The notes: generated by a model not told the origin, from the letters alone. Counted from the first letter of the stretch, positions 15,565 to 23,819 are shown. The stretch is 24,241 nt of DNA from JALUUH01 sp964636675 (GCA_964636675.1 CAZWUO010000031.1:1-24241); one strand, 5' to 3'. Numbers and translations: made by a program.

Positions 15565-16167
15565 TCGATAGTCTTGTTTTGTTCCTCATGCCTTGAATGT
15601 TGTCAGGGGCTAATTGAAGTCGAGAAAAGGTGGTTGATATACCCGTATTCCGAACGCCTGGGGGCTTCATTATGCTGATATTTGCAGGCTTTATGTTCTA
15701 CTCCGCTGCGCAACAGCTCTTTTTTTGAATGATTTCTTATGTTTAGCGCCTGTATTGTTTCACAAATAATGGGTTTTCTATGTTTATCCTTATGAAAAAC
15801 AAAGAGTTAAATGGTTTTTGGGTGGTTGAACATAATTTTCTGGTTATTCTCTGTTTTTACCCAGAATTCAGGTAGAATAACGCCCTTTTTAAGTCGGCAG
15901 AATTTTCCGTAAATGCGGGGATTATTGTTTGTTACTTTGCATTTAATTCGGCTATAAACTCAATGAATTGATTTCCGAGCCGAAAGTTCTCAGATGGCTT
16001 TGCCCGAGAGTGGTATCGGAGAGGTGGTGTGTGAAAAATGTTTGCAAGCACCTCAGACTTGTTTTTTTAATATTACCTAGATTCCGTAAGTGTTAGTGCT
16101 CGCATATCTCGCACACTTCAATGACGGTCACTTGCAGGATTATAGGCATTAACTTTAGAGTACTAAC
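15565..16167 (+). other. 603-base gene-free interval with a structured leader before EF-G
   Basis: No coding frame with recognisable features. The first ~300 bases show nothing I can support. A TAGAAT at 15873-15878 could be a -10 box. From 15947 on, several stem-loops occur (listed separately), then about 100 bases before the EF-G start contain a weaker AAGTGT...ACACTT pairing near 16088-16117. Confidence 0.6.
15947..16068 (+). promoter_or_regulatory. Structured leader upstream of EF-G2, possible attenuator
   Basis: Three successive stem-loops are visible. (1) TTCGGCT (15947-15953) pairs with AGCCGAA (15978-15984), enclosing a six-by-six internal loop and a TCAA/TTGA hairpin. (2) TCTC with GGC pairs with GCC and GAGA (15988-16009). 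(3) GAGGTG (16021-16026) pairs with CACCTC (16049-16054), followed after seven bases by TTTTTTT (16062-16068), resembling a weak terminator. It does not match any riboswitch consensus I can recall. The function is inferred from position and pairing. Confidence 0.45.
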
Positions 16168-18249
16168 ATGACAGATCTTACACACTATCGAAATATTGGC
16201 ATATTCGCCCATGTAGATGCCGGTAAAACGACGACCACCGAGCGTATCCTCAAACTTACAGGGAAGATTCATAAATTAGGCGAAGTGCATGATGGTGCTG
16301 CAACGACTGATTTTATGGAGCAAGAGCAAGAGCGTGGTATTACTATTCAGTCTGCTGCAACAACCTGTTTCTGGAATGATTACCGATTTAATATTATCGA
16401 TACACCGGGACATGTGGATTTCACCATTGAAGTATATCGCTCACTAAAGGTATTGGATGGTGGCGTTGGTGTATTTTGTGGTTCAGGCGGTGTCGAGCCA
16501 CAGTCAGAAACCAACTGGCGGTATGCCAATGATGCAGGTGTTGCGCGTATCATTTACGTGAATAAGCTGGATCGTCTAGGTGCTGATTTTTACCGGGTCG
16601 TTAAACAAGTCGAAGATGTTTTAGGTGCCAAGCCTTTGGTAATGACCTTGCCGATTGGCACTGAAGATGATTTTGTCGGTGTGGTTGATTTGTTAACCCG
16701 CAAAGCCTGGGTTTGGGATGACTCTGGTGACCCAACGTCTTATGAGATTCAAGACGTGCCAGCGGATATGGCCGATGATGTGGCGGAGTGGCGTGAAAAA
16801 TTAATTGAGATGGCGCTGGAAATGGATGACGATGCAATGGGGAAGTATTTAGAAGGTGAAGAGCCTGACATTGATACGCTGCAACGTTGTGTTCGTAAAG
16901 GTACGATTGATTTGGACTTCTTTCCTACTTTTTGTGGTTCGTCATTCAAAAATAAAGGCGTGCAACCCGTATTGAATGGTGTTGTTGATTATTTGCCTAG
17001 CCCTACTGAGGTTAAACCTCAGCCAGAAGTTGATTTAGAAGGTGTTGAAACCGGTGAGTTCGCGATTGTTGATGTTGATAAGCCGTTGCGTGCGTTGGCA
17101 TTTAAAATCATGGATGACCGCTATGGTGCGTTAACCTTTATTCGTATTTACTCTGGAAAATTGGCAAAAGGTACGACGGTATTGAATACTTTTACGGGTA
17201 AAACAGAGCGTATTGGCCGTATCGTAGAAATGCATGCCGATGAGCGTATAGAGCTGGATAGTGCGCAAGCGGGTGATATTGTCGCGGTTTTGGGAATGAA
17301 AAATGTGCGTACTGGACACACGCTTTGCGATCCTAAACATCCGGCGACATTGGAGCCCATGGTATTCCCTGACCCGGTTATTTCTATTGCCATTTCACCG
17401 AAAGACAAAGCGGCATCAGAGAAAATGGGTATTGCGATCGGCAAAATGGTTCAGGAAGATCCTTCTTTCCGCGTAGAGACAGACGAAGAAAGTGGCGAGA
17501 CGATTATTAAGGGCATGGGCGAGCTGCATCTGGATATCAAAGTGGATATTTTGAAACGAACCCATGGTGTTGAGGTAAGTGTTGGTAAACCTCAGGTGGC
17601 TTATCGCGAAACCATTACTCAGCGTGTAGAAGATACTTATATCCACAAAAAGCAAACGGGTGGTTCGGGTCAATTTGCGAAGATTGACTACGTGGTGGAG
17701 CCAGGTGAAGCAGGTAGTGGGTTTGAATTTGAATCAAAAGTGACGGGCGGTAATGTGCCACGAGAATTCTGGCCTGCTGTTTCAAAAGGTTTTAAAGATA
17801 GCATGGAAAAAGGTGTGCTTGCGGGTTACCCTTGTTTGGATGTTAAAGTAACCCTACTTGATGGGGCTTATCACGCGGTTGATTCCTCTGCTGTCGCCTA
17901 TGAAATAGCCGCAAAAGCGGCTTATCGACGAACCTTGCCAAAAGCGGGCGCGCAAATAATGGAGCCAATCATGAAGATTGATGTATTTACGCCTGAAGAT
18001 CATGTCGGTGATGTTATTGGTGATTTAAACCGTCGCCGCGGCATGATTCAAGGTCAGGAAGCCGGGCCATCGGGTGTGCGCATCAAGGCTGATGCGCCAT
18101 TGAGTGAAATGTTTGGGTATATTGGTGATTTGCGCACCATGACTTCTGGACGTGGACAGTTTTCTATGGAGTTTTCGCATTATATGCCATGTCCGAAAAA
18201 TGTCGCGGAAGTGATCATTAAGGAAGCCGAAGAGCGGAATAAAAAATAG
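16168..18249 (+). CDS. Elongation factor G, second type (EF-G2)
   Basis: A 693-residue translational GTPase. G1 AHVDAGKTTT (14-23), the switch I region EQEQERGITI, G3 DTPGH and G4 NKLD are intact, followed by EF-G domains II-V. Substitutions such as GSGGVEPQSET, and its solitary position away from rpsL, rpsG and tufA, mark it as the second EF-G found in many gammaproteobacteria rather than the main fusA. Such paralogues may be specialised for translocation, ribosome recycling or stress, but the role here cannot be read. The start ATG lacks a strong ribosome binding site (TTAGAG only) and follows a long structured leader, so post-transcriptional control is plausible. It ends at a strong terminator. 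Confidence 0.93.
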   Translation: MTDLTHYRNIGIFAHVDAGKTTTTERILKLTGKIHKLGEVHDGAATTDFMEQEQERGITIQSAATTCFWNDYRFNIIDTPGHVDFTIEVYRSLKVLDGGVGVFCGSGGVEPQSETNWRYANDAGVARIIYVNKLDRLGADFYRVVKQVEDVLGAKPLVMTLPIGTEDDFVGVVDLLTRKAWVWDDSGDPTSYEIQDVPADMADDVAEWREKLIEMALEMDDDAMGKYLEGEEPDIDTLQRCVRKGTIDLDFFPTFCGSSFKNKGVQPVLNGVVDYLPSPTEVKPQPEVDLEGVETGEFAIVDVDKPLRALAFKIMDDRYGALTFIRIYSGKLAKGTTVLNTFTGKTERIGRIVEMHADERIELDSAQAGDIVAVLGMKNVRTGHTLCDPKHPATLEPMVFPDPVISIAISPKDKAASEKMGIAIGKMVQEDPSFRVETDEESGETIIKGMGELHLDIKVDILKRTHGVEVSVGKPQVAYRETITQRVEDTYIHKKQTGGSGQFAKIDYVVEPGEAGSGFEFESKVTGGNVPREFWPAVSKGFKDSMEKGVLAGYPCLDVKVTLLDGAYHAVDSSAVAYEIAAKAAYRRTLPKAGAQIMEPIMKIDVFTPEDHVGDVIGDLNRRRGMIQGQEAGPSGVRIKADAPLSEMFGYIGDLRTMTSGRGQFSMEFSHYMPCPKNVAEVIIKEAEERNKK

Positions 18250-18283
18250 TTGCTAGGTTCCGCTTTTTAGCGGGATTAAGGAG

Positions 18284-18314
18284 CCGAGTAAAAGCAATTT
18301 TACTCGGTTTTTTT
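18284..18314 (+). terminator. Rho-independent terminator after EF-G2
   Basis: A perfect 10-base stem CCGAGTAAAA/TTTTACTCGG with a GCAA loop, then seven T. Confidence 0.95.
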
Positions 18315-18329
18315 ACGCATAATTTATTC

Positions 18330-18358
18330 TTGTAATGGCAAATCTTATGGAATAATTT
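18330..18358 (+). promoter_or_regulatory. Candidate promoter for the outer-membrane protein gene at 18464
   Basis: TTGTAA (18330-18335), 17-base spacer, TAATTT (18353-18358), placed between the EF-G2 terminator and the next gene. Motif match only. Confidence 0.35.
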
Positions 18359-18463
18359 GGCGGGCTGAAGGGTTAACTTAAAAACTGTAGTTAATCGCTT
18401 TGTTTTGATTCATTTTTTAGATGAAGTTCTCTACAGTGCCTTCTAGGATAAAGGGTTTTTTTC

Positions 18464-19096
18464 GTGAGTTATTTAAAAATCGTTACGCCTTTGTTGCTTG
18501 TTTTTTCGGTTTCTTTAAGCGCTCAGCAGCAATCAGAGCATCCCACTGCTATTTATATCAGTTATTCCGGCTTTGATTCAGTAAAGAATATAGACTTAGA
18601 GTCGGCAAAGCTTTCATTAGAAACTTTTATTTTCAATACGCTCGCCCTGAGTGGGAGTGTCACTGGGTTTTCGACAATTAATGAGCTGCAAGAGATTCGA
18701 GAGGGTCAAATTGTAGGCGACCCGGTAAAGGGGATTGTCTACGAGTTTAAGCTTGGTGGCAGAGTTCCCATTGTTAAAACAAGTGATATGGTCGGGTTTT
18801 ACGCGCAAAAGCGCATGAATGCTGACTATGGCTCGACTCAAGTACGCGGTAACTCACATGGTTTAGGCTTGTTGTCACGAACTCGGGTCAGCAAATATCT
18901 TAGCCTATTTCTAGGTGTTGAATGGGCGTTTGCAAAAGAAGTCTCTAGCAGTGGCATGAGCAGAACAACAGAAAAAGACTATGATTTAACCGCCACGACA
19001 TTTTTTAATGCGGCTGAAAATCTCGCGATTTTTACCGCAGTAAGTGTTTCTCCTGCGGGTGAAGAATACGCCATTGGAACCGCGATAAATTTTTGA
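18464..19096 (+). CDS. Predicted outer-membrane beta-barrel protein, unknown family
   Basis: A 210-residue product with a signal peptide (MSYLKIVTPLLLVFSVSLSA, cleavage near AQQQ), many alternating hydrophobic/polar strands, and a C-terminal Phe (GTAINF) typical of outer-membrane barrels. I do not recognise the family. The start is a GTG at 18464 with AGGATAAAGGG upstream. The gene ends two bases before the convergent metallopeptidase lipoprotein gene, with no terminator visible between. Confidence 0.65.
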   Translation: MSYLKIVTPLLLVFSVSLSAQQQSEHPTAIYISYSGFDSVKNIDLESAKLSLETFIFNTLALSGSVTGFSTINELQEIREGQIVGDPVKGIVYEFKLGGRVPIVKTSDMVGFYAQKRMNADYGSTQVRGNSHGLGLLSRTRVSKYLSLFLGVEWAFAKEVSSSGMSRTTEKDYDLTATTFFNAAENLAIFTAVSVSPAGEEYAIGTAINF

Positions 19097-19098
19097 TT

Positions 19099-19914
19099 TT
19101 AAAAGGGTATGTCTAAAAGTGAGGTGTTAAAATTATTTTTTAAATGCGGTGATACAAAACGCTCAAAATAATCTTTCTTTTGTGCATATTCGTCAATGCA
19201 GTCTCTATTGGTCTCTATAATCTCCTGATATGTCTCCTGTATAGACGCATCATCGATGACACTCGGTGCTCCGCCAACTGACCAGCATACTAAGTTAAAA
19301 AAACGTTGCGGACCTAGCGTATGTTCCCCGGCCCAAATATTGATGTCTAACACACTGTTCTTTAATAATCGTAAATATAAATTACCCGCTAATATAATTG
19401 TTTTTGCATTGTTGGCTTTGTCTGCTGGGGTTGCACTATTGATTTCAATGGCGAGCACTGTTGCAATGGCATCGGCCGCATCTTCTTCGGTGCCGGCGAT
19501 GGGCAGGTCAAGGATGTCAATAAAGGCATGTGCTAATTCATGACGCAGCATGTAGTCAATAAATATGCGTAGCCCGTCTTCTTCCTGGTATACGTCAATC
19601 AGCAAATCGAGTAGCTCATAACAAAGCACAATAGCAGAGTCATCTTGATTATAATATGCGTTAATAAAGCCGCAATCTTCGATAAATACGGTGATATTGC
19701 TGGGTAAATCAAAAGTTTTATTTAAGTTCTCGAATAACGCATCATCTATTTTTTTATCTAATAGCAGTCTGCGTAGTTCAGGGTATTCAACAGAGTTGGC
19801 AATGCGGATATCGAATGTGCTTACACTTGCACGAGAATCTTCAACTTTTCCAACGCCGCAGGCGCTAAGGAGCATAAGAGTGAGTATTGTGATGTTTGTC
19901 TGGAATAATGTCAT
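19099..19914 (-). CDS. DUF4344-like putative zinc metallopeptidase lipoprotein
   Basis: A 271-residue protein with a lipoprotein signal (LLSAC, Cys19) and a zinc metallopeptidase motif HELAH (His125, Glu126, His129) followed 14 residues later by TEEDAAD, which would give the third ligand. The pattern HELAHAFIDxLDLPIxGxEEDAAD is that of the DUF4344 family. Two cysteine pairs in the C-terminal half could form disulfides. It should act in the periplasm or at the outer membrane, and its substrate is unknown. The ATG at 19914 begins the signal peptide directly. Confidence 0.78.
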   Translation of the reverse strand: MTLFQTNITILTLMLLSACGVGKVEDSRASVSTFDIRIANSVEYPELRRLLLDKKIDDALFENLNKTFDLPSNITVFIEDCGFINAYYNQDDSAIVLCYELLDLLIDVYQEEDGLRIFIDYMLRHELAHAFIDILDLPIAGTEEDAADAIATVLAIEINSATPADKANNAKTIILAGNLYLRLLKNSVLDINIWAGEHTLGPQRFFNLVCWSVGGAPSVIDDASIQETYQEIIETNRDCIDEYAQKKDYFERFVSPHLKNNFNTSLLDIPF

Positions 19915-20156
19915 GTCCGGATTATGTCATTGAAAGAAGCGCTTAACAATTAACAAACTAGGTCTTGAGTTTGTCTGAGGCCCATGTTATTTGTAAGAAT
20001 AACCGACATAGGAAATGGCGTTGAATATTAGAGATGGAAAATGAATACCGTGTAATCCAATGATATGGTGGTGGAATTGTGCTCATTTTGAGCGTTGCTC
20101 TTGTTTGTGTTTTAAGAAGCTGTGTTATCTGGCGGTTTATTAATAAGCAGCAATGC
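19915..20156. other. Divergent intergenic region before the DUF4266 cassette
   Basis: About 240 bases between two divergent genes. It presumably carries promoters for both sides, but no box pair stands out. The cassette's frequent upstream partner, a thioredoxin-like gene, is not present here. Confidence 0.5.
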
Positions 20157-20378
20157 ATGGGATTCAAAGCCAGGTTTTGCTTGCTCCCAGGATTCGTTCT
20201 GATTATTTTTTCAGGATGTACTACTGTACAGCCATGGGAAAGGGAGTTATTAACGCGGCCGGAAATGGCGTGGACAACGGATAGCATGGATTCTATGCTA
20301 GAGGCTCATATCTATTTTAGTAAGGAGGCTTCATCGGGCGGGAGTAGTAGTGCGGGTGGTGGCTGTGGCTGTAACTAA
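20157..20378 (+). CDS. DUF4266 small lipoprotein
   Basis: A 73-residue lipoprotein: hydrophobic CLLPGFVLIIFSGC (lipidated Cys near residue 20), then TVQPWERELLTRPEM, HIYFSKEASSGG and a Gly-rich end GGGCGCN. This layout is diagnostic of DUF4266, which almost always accompanies DUF3570 and ApbE. The conserved CGC tail suggests metal or cofactor binding or a covalent modification, but the role is unknown. The ATG at 20157 is chosen because the lipoprotein signal starts there; the frame is open to 20079 with an unlikely extension. The ribosome binding site is weak. Overlaps the open frame of the next gene. Confidence 0.87.
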   Translation: MGFKARFCLLPGFVLIIFSGCTTVQPWERELLTRPEMAWTTDSMDSMLEAHIYFSKEASSGGSSSAGGGCGCN

Positions 20379-21513
20379 AAAAAGAAATAGTCCAATATTG
20401 GCTGCTTTAACCACAAGCGCACTTGCTTTGCCAGGATTGAATGTGAGTGCTGATTCTGCACCCCATGAAGTTAGTGCAGGTTATCGATTTTCTCTGTATA
20501 AAGAGGGCAGTGCGCCAGTCGATAAATTAGATTCGGGAAGTGCTGAACGTTATACGATTTATGTGAATCAATTTCAGTTGCTTGCTCCGATTAATGAGAG
20601 TGCATCAATAAGTTTTGATTATATTCAAGAAAGCATGAGCGGCGCATCCCCGCAAGGGACGGTGGCAGGTGATGGCGGTGAAACTCGTTTGATTATGAGT
20701 GGTGCAAGTATTGAAGAACAGCGCCGCGATGTGACGAGCACTTTACGCTTGTTTGCAGAAAATGGGAATGTAGGTGTGACGGGTGGTGTATCGCGAGAAG
20801 ATGATTACGCTGCTAATTATGGTGGCATAGATGTTGAGCGTCATTTTAATAAAAAAAATACCAGTTTAAAATTCTCTAGCAGTTTATCATCAGATACAAT
20901 TACTCCGGTAGGGAAAACCGATAAACACGCTAAACAAAGTGTGTCTGTTGTTACGAATATTACTCAACTCGTAAGTTCACAGGCTATGTTACAGGCTGGT
21001 TTCGGGATGACCCAGCTCACGGGCTACTTAACGGATCCGTATAAAAATCTGGATGCAAGGCCTCGTTCAAGGGATCAGTTCACTTGGTCTGCAGGTGCAC
21101 GCGTATTTTATCCAGAGCAGGATGCAGCGATACATCTTGATTACCGCTATTACACGGACGACTGGAAAATTAATTCGCATACTTTGAAATTATCTTGGTA
21201 TCAGAATATTAAGCATAATATCCAAGTAATTCCTTCTTTACGCTATTATGTTCAATCTGCAGCAGAATTCTATGAGCCTTATTTTATGACTGTGCGCGAT
21301 GATGGGTATTTTTCCAGTGATTATAGATTGTCATCTTATGGTGCGCTAAGTGCGAAATTGAAATATGTGCAAACGCTTAAACGCTTTTCTTATACGGCCA
21401 CTATTGAATGGTATGACAGTTCGGCAAAATACGCTTATCAAAACGTCAATATTGCAGCACCTGGTTTAGTTAACTTTGTGGTAGTGACTACTGGGATAAA
21501 TTTTAAGTTCTAA
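20350..21513 (+). CDS. DUF3570 outer-membrane barrel protein
   Basis: A predicted beta-barrel of about 380 residues: N-terminal KKRNSPILAALTTSALALPGL signal-like segment, then strongly amphipathic strands with many Tyr, ending in GINFKF (C-terminal Phe). Two short motifs, SGAS at residues 97-100 and 117-120 (20638-20649 and 20698-20709), stand out because SGA(S/T) is the core of flavin attachment sites used by ApbE enzymes. Several GTG codons could start it (20350, 20356, 20359, 20365); 20365 gives the most family-like N-terminus. In any case it overlaps the end of the DUF4266 gene, indicating coupling. Function unknown. Confidence 0.85.
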   Translation: MRVVAVAVTKKRNSPILAALTTSALALPGLNVSADSAPHEVSAGYRFSLYKEGSAPVDKLDSGSAERYTIYVNQFQLLAPINESASISFDYIQESMSGASPQGTVAGDGGETRLIMSGASIEEQRRDVTSTLRLFAENGNVGVTGGVSREDDYAANYGGIDVERHFNKKNTSLKFSSSLSSDTITPVGKTDKHAKQSVSVVTNITQLVSSQAMLQAGFGMTQLTGYLTDPYKNLDARPRSRDQFTWSAGARVFYPEQDAAIHLDYRYYTDDWKINSHTLKLSWYQNIKHNIQVIPSLRYYVQSAAEFYEPYFMTVRDDGYFSSDYRLSSYGALSAKLKYVQTLKRFSYTATIEWYDSSAKYAYQNVNIAAPGLVNFVVVTTGINFKF

Positions 21514-21543
21514 TTTTTATTGATACCCGTGGTGTTATCATTT

Positions 21544-22419
21544 ATGTCCTCTGCTAGAAACTCACCACAGCTTAAAGTGTATTCTTTTAAGGCCATGGGT
21601 AGCCCATGTAAAATTCATATCTACGTTAATAATTCAGGTGAGTGCAATATTGCACAGTCTGCGATTAAGCTTATTCATCAGTTAGAAGCCAAATATTCTC
21701 GCTATAAGCTAGATAACATTGTGGCAAAAATTAATAAAGGTGGAACCACTGTAGACTTGGACGACGAAACGATAAGTTTGCTTAACTACGCGCATACGGC
21801 TTATCAACTGAGTGATGGATTATTTGATATTACGACCGGTGTATTACGCAAAGCTTGGGACTTCAAGCAGCAAACATTACCTTCCCAGGAATTGATCGAT
21901 GAATGTTTGTCTTATGTTGGTTGGCACAAAGTATTATGGGATGGTGCTGCGCTAACATTGCCTAGAGGTATGCAAATCGACTTTGGTGGTATCGTAAAAG
22001 AATACGCGGCTGATGCTATCGCAAGTTACTTTATCCGACATAAAATAAATCATGGTTTGATTGATCTCGGCGGAGATATACGGGCTATTGGAACTCATCC
22101 AAATGGTCAGCCGTGGCAAATTGGTGTGCGCAATCCAGTCCAACCCGAGCAGGCGATTGCGAAGATTGAACTCAGTGGTGGCGGTGTTGCGACCAGTGGT
22201 AATTACGCGCGTTTTATAAACATCAATGGGGTGTGTTATGGGCACATATTGGATCCGCTAACTGGTTGGCCGGTTCACGGCGTGAGTAGTGTCAGTGTGC
22301 ATGCTGACACTTGTATTGTTGCAGGTACGGCAAGCACGATTGCGTTGTTGAAAGGGCCGTGTGATGGCAAGCAGTGGTTAAAGGATCTCGGTGTTGAGTA
22401 TATTCTGCTAGTGGATTGA
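21544..22419 (+). CDS. ApbE-like FAD:protein FMN transferase homologue
   Basis: ApbE enzymes attach FMN to Ser/Thr of extracytoplasmic redox proteins. Family blocks are present: AMGSPCKIHIY, SRY, DGLFDITTGVLRKAW, DFGGIVKEYAAD, LIDLGGDIRAIG, GGVATSGNYAR and GHILDPLTGWPV. Two features are odd. No lipoprotein or classic signal peptide is seen from either possible start (ATG 21544, or TTG 21520 adding MIPVVLSF), although most ApbE are exported. In the C-terminal metal-binding segment, where ApbE usually reads ADALAT, this protein has AGTAST, replacing the Asp by Gly while keeping the Thr. It follows DUF3570 by only 30 bases, in the same frame. Confidence 0.88.
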   Translation: MSSARNSPQLKVYSFKAMGSPCKIHIYVNNSGECNIAQSAIKLIHQLEAKYSRYKLDNIVAKINKGGTTVDLDDETISLLNYAHTAYQLSDGLFDITTGVLRKAWDFKQQTLPSQELIDECLSYVGWHKVLWDGAALTLPRGMQIDFGGIVKEYAADAIASYFIRHKINHGLIDLGGDIRAIGTHPNGQPWQIGVRNPVQPEQAIAKIELSGGGVATSGNYARFININGVCYGHILDPLTGWPVHGVSSVSVHADTCIVAGTASTIALLKGPCDGKQWLKDLGVEYILLVD

Positions 22420-22502
22420 GTAATAAGGGTTAAGGGTAAAAATACCAACGGTACAGTGTTATGTTAAACTTGCGCGCTGGAACAATTTTTACCGAGGAAG
22501 AT

Positions 22503-22643
22503 ATGTCTGGTCAGCGTAGGTGGGTGAATATTAAGCACAAAAAAAGTACTCAAGACGCTAAACGCGGGGTTGCAGTTTTGGTTTATTCGAATGCAAATAT
22601 TTCCGCAGAAGTGTTAGCAAAGACTAGGGAGCGTGTCCAATGA
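22503..22643 (+). pseudogene. yebC: Collapsed yebC: first ~22 and last ~20 codons joined in frame
   Basis: The 46-codon frame starts MSGQRRWVNIKHKKSTQDAKRG, matching the N-terminus of YebC/PmpR-type regulators (MAG.SKWANIKH.K..QDAKRG). It then jumps to VYSNANISAEVLAK, which matches the YebC C-terminus (VY.N..IS.EV). YebC proteins are about 245 residues, so about 200 codons are missing in frame. The GAGGA ribosome binding site, ATG and stop are kept, and the stop overlaps the ruvC start (ATGA). yebC is the normal gene upstream of ruvC, which confirms identity. It may survive as a short leader that couples translation into ruvC. Confidence 0.85.
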
Positions 22644-23140
22644 GTATTATCCTTGGTATTGATCCCGGTTCTAGAGTGACGGGTTACGGAGTCGTGCGAT
22701 CTGTACAAGGTGTATATCAATACATTGCGAGTGGCTGTATACGCACCGAAGACGCAGAATTTATCCCACGTTTAGCGACTATTTATTCGGGGGTGCAAGA
22801 TATAGTGGCTACTTTTTCTCCGGATGAGGTTGCCGTTGAGCAAGTGTTTGTTAAAAAAAATGTCGTTTCGGCGCTTAAGCTGGGGCAGGCTCGCGGTGCG
22901 GCGTTGGCGGCCTGCGGAGTTAAAAATTTATTAGTAAGTGAGTATCTTCCTACGCAAGTAAAAAAAGCCTTGGTGGGCGTAGGGCGAGCAGATAAAGCAC
23001 AAATACAACACATGGTAAAAGCAACTTTAAAACTATCAGAAAGCCCGCAGCAAGATGCCGCTGATGCTTTGGCCGTTGCTTTATGTCATGCACAAATGAG
23101 TCGGTTTGCGCAACGATTGCAAAAAGGTATCGTGCAATAA
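22640..23140 (+). CDS. ruvC: Holliday junction resolvase RuvC
   Basis: Cuts four-way junctions made by recombination, guided by RuvAB. The four acidic catalytic residues are present: Asp8 (GIDPGS), Glu67 (AVEQVF), Asp139 and Asp142 (QQDAADA), each one later than in E. coli. 166 residues, normal length. Its start ATG overlaps the stop of the yebC remnant (ATGA). ruvA follows after a 67-base gap. Confidence 0.97.
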   Translation: MSIILGIDPGSRVTGYGVVRSVQGVYQYIASGCIRTEDAEFIPRLATIYSGVQDIVATFSPDEVAVEQVFVKKNVVSALKLGQARGAALAACGVKNLLVSEYLPTQVKKALVGVGRADKAQIQHMVKATLKLSESPQQDAADALAVALCHAQMSRFAQRLQKGIVQ

Positions 23141-23207
23141 TGCGTTTGAATTCAGCAGTAGACTGCTTAGCATTAAAACGACGACCTATTCTGCTTGGAG
23201 TACGAAC

Positions 23208-23819
23208 ATGATAGGACGTCTTAAAGGTTTGTTGATTGAAAAAAAGCCCCCGCGCTTACTCTTAGATGTGCAAGGAGTGGGTTACGAAGTCGAAGCTCCA
23301 ATGACCACGTTTTATCAATTACCGGAAGCTGGAAACGAAACCTGTTTATTGACGCATCTCATTGTGCGTGAAGATGCGCATTTGCTTTATGGGTTTAGTA
23401 CGGAAGGTGAGCGAAGTTTGTTTCGCACCCTTATTCGTATCAATGGTGTTGGTGCCAAGTTGGCGTTGACTATTTTATCAGGTATGTCGGTGAGAGATTT
23501 AACGGAAGTTGTCAATAACAAGGATGTTGCATCCTTGGTTCGGCTTCCCGGTGTGGGGAAAAAAACAGCGGAACGTTTACTGATAGAATTACGCGATAAA
23601 TTGAAAGGTTTGGCGGAGACGTTTGAGGATGGGGCTGCATCTGCGGTTATAAAAGTCATTGCGACTGATCCTGTTTCTGATGCGCTGAGTGCTTTAGTGG
23701 CCTTGGGTTACAAAGGCTCAGAAGCAAGCAAGATGGTGCATGCAATTAATGTAGAGAGCTTGAGCAGTGAAGAAATTATTCGCCATGCTTTAAAAACGGC
23801 GGCTAAAGTACCTGTATGA
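23208..23819 (+). CDS. ruvA: Holliday junction branch migration protein RuvA
   Basis: Tetrameric junction-binding protein that loads RuvB. It has the OB-fold start MIGRLKG, helix-hairpin-helix motifs (LIRINGVGAKLAL and LVRLPGVGKKTAERL) and the C-terminal RuvB-binding domain (DALSALVALGY). The ATG at 23208 has GGAG seven bases upstream and gives 203 residues, equal to E. coli RuvA; an earlier in-frame start at 23106 lies inside ruvC and is rejected. Its stop overlaps the ruvB start (ATGA). Confidence 0.97.
   Translation: MIGRLKGLLIEKKPPRLLLDVQGVGYEVEAPMTTFYQLPEAGNETCLLTHLIVREDAHLLYGFSTEGERSLFRTLIRINGVGAKLALTILSGMSVRDLTEVVNNKDVASLVRLPGVGKKTAERLLIELRDKLKGLAETFEDGAASAVIKVIATDPVSDALSALVALGYKGSEASKMVHAINVESLSSEEIIRHALKTAAKVPV

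Noticed and set aside
15672..15728. Short hydrophobic 18-codon frame starting MLIFAGFMFY
   Set aside because: No ribosome binding site, no context, and a length expected by chance.
20060..20143. 27-codon Cys-rich frame upstream of DUF4266, considered as a remnant of the thioredoxin-like gene often found there
   Set aside because: The Cys pattern does not match a thioredoxin WCxxC site, the frame is short, and there is no ribosome binding site.
23106..23207. N-terminal extension of RuvA overlapping ruvC
   Set aside because: The ATG at 23208 has a good ribosome binding site and yields the exact standard RuvA length and N-terminus.
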